A stretch of DNA of 5,492 nucleotides from Bacillota bacterium (GTDB lineage Bacteria; Bacillota_C; Negativicutes; Sporomusales; Sporomusaceae): contig JAEZQV010000316.1 in the NCBI GenBank assembly GCA_023441125.1, forward strand, positions 1 to 5,492, read 5' to 3'. Shown piece by piece: positions 5,047 through 5,492 of this stretch. The position numbers and the translations under genes are program-made. The notes beneath the pieces were generated by a model. That model was not told the origin of the DNA. It saw only the letters and a program-made list of their open reading frames with translations, and ran no database searches. Within the stretch, counting starts at the first letter, position 1. Each line of letters begins with the position of its first letter.

Positions 5047-5492
5047 ATGGTGCACGCAAAAGCTAAAATCGGTATTATGGGCGGAACTTTTGATCCTATT
5101 CATGTAGGACATTTAGTTACGGCCGAAGCAGTCCGTATTGAATATGATCTTGATAAAGTCTTGTTTATTCCGGCCAGCAACCCGCCGCATAAACAGGAAT
5201 CACTGGTAACGCCAGCTATTCACCGTTATATTATGACGGTTATGGCTACTTACTCAAATCCTCATTTTTTCGTGTCGGGTATTGAACTCGAACGGTCCGG
5301 GCCGTCTTATACCGTGGACACTGTTAAGGCATTAATTGACTGTTATGGTGTCAATACCGACTTTTATTTTATTACCGGCGCCGATGCCGTCAAAGACTTA
5401 CCGACCTGGCGGAATATTGATCATTTGCTTGATTTATGCTATTTTGTGGCAGCAACCCGGCCAGGCTGCATTAGTTATATTGACCAGGTAAT
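5047..5492 (+). CDS. nadD: Nicotinate-nucleotide adenylyltransferase, N-terminal part (3' end outside window)
   Basis: The first 148 codons are present and open to the window edge; the complete family protein is usually about 200 residues. NadD transfers AMP from ATP to nicotinate mononucleotide, giving deamido-NAD in both de novo and salvage NAD synthesis. Family signs are [16 protein letters not shown] (7-22), which holds the nucleotidylyltransferase HxGH-type signature, then IPASNPPHK (41-49), [16 protein letters not shown] (78-93), [14 protein letters not shown] (109-122) and FVAATRPG (133-140). The late ATP-binding SSTxIR-type motif would fall past the edge. The start is ATG 5047. GAGAGG (5027-5032) is 14 bases away, longer than ideal, but an in-frame TGA at 5026-5028 rules out starts further upstream, and the alternative GTG at 5050 is no better placed. 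Its own promoter lies at 4967-4995. In many Firmicutes yqeK and rsfS follow; they are not visible here. Confidence 0.97.
   Translation, partial: MVHAKAKIGIMGGTFDPIHVGHLVTAEAVRIEYDLDKVLFIPASNPPHKQESLVTPAIHRYIMTVMATYSNPHFFVSGIELERSGPSYTVDTVKALIDCYGVNTDFYFITGADAVKDLPTWRNIDHLLDLCYFVAATRPGCISYIDQV

Noticed and set aside
4885..5112. A 75-codon minus-strand frame across the proA–nadD gap.
   Set aside because: It runs into the nadD start and over its promoter, its translation looks random, and no supported promoter or ribosome site is visible for it.

Overview
The window is ordinary chromosomal backbone of a low-to-mid GC Gram-positive-lineage bacterium (Firmicutes). Every substantial gene lies on the + strand. 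The order rpmA (3' end) – spo0B-like – obgE – yhbY – proB – proA – two tiny membrane ORFs – nadD (5' part) matches the Bacillus arrangement rpmA–spo0B–obg at its left end. The obg–yhbY–proBA–nadD run and roughly 50% GC fit spore-forming Negativicutes such as Sporomusaceae. That taxonomic placement is inferred from gene order and memory of protein families, not from a search.

Layout. Bases 1-169 are the end of ribosomal protein L27, followed by a strong intrinsic terminator (176-207). A 176-base gap (208-383) carries a perfect 6-bp inverted repeat made of two opposed Spo0A-box-like heptamers (303-319) and a weak possible promoter. A 71-codon gene (384-599) follows, encoding only the histidine-bearing helical domain of Spo0B. 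Next is a tight run: obgE (694-1965), yhbY (1977-2285, TTG start), proB (2309-3436) and proA (3453-4706). Gaps between these four are 11, 23 and 16 bases, and each gene has a good Shine-Dalgarno sequence. Bases 4707-5046 hold two overlapping micro-ORFs for single-span membrane peptides, then an excellent extended -10 promoter for nadD, which runs off the right edge.

How the genes fit together. L27, ObgE and YhbY all act on the large ribosomal subunit or its assembly. ProB and ProA carry out the first two steps of proline synthesis from glutamate. NadD makes the dinucleotide of NAD. The Spo0B-like protein would pass phosphoryl groups in the relay that controls entry into sporulation, and Obg is itself linked to that process in Bacillus.

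The most interesting points are the minimal Spo0B, the Spo0A-box-like palindrome just upstream of it, and the Flp-pilin-like micro-ORF between proA and nadD. I see no mobile element, CRISPR array, tRNA, rRNA or riboswitch.
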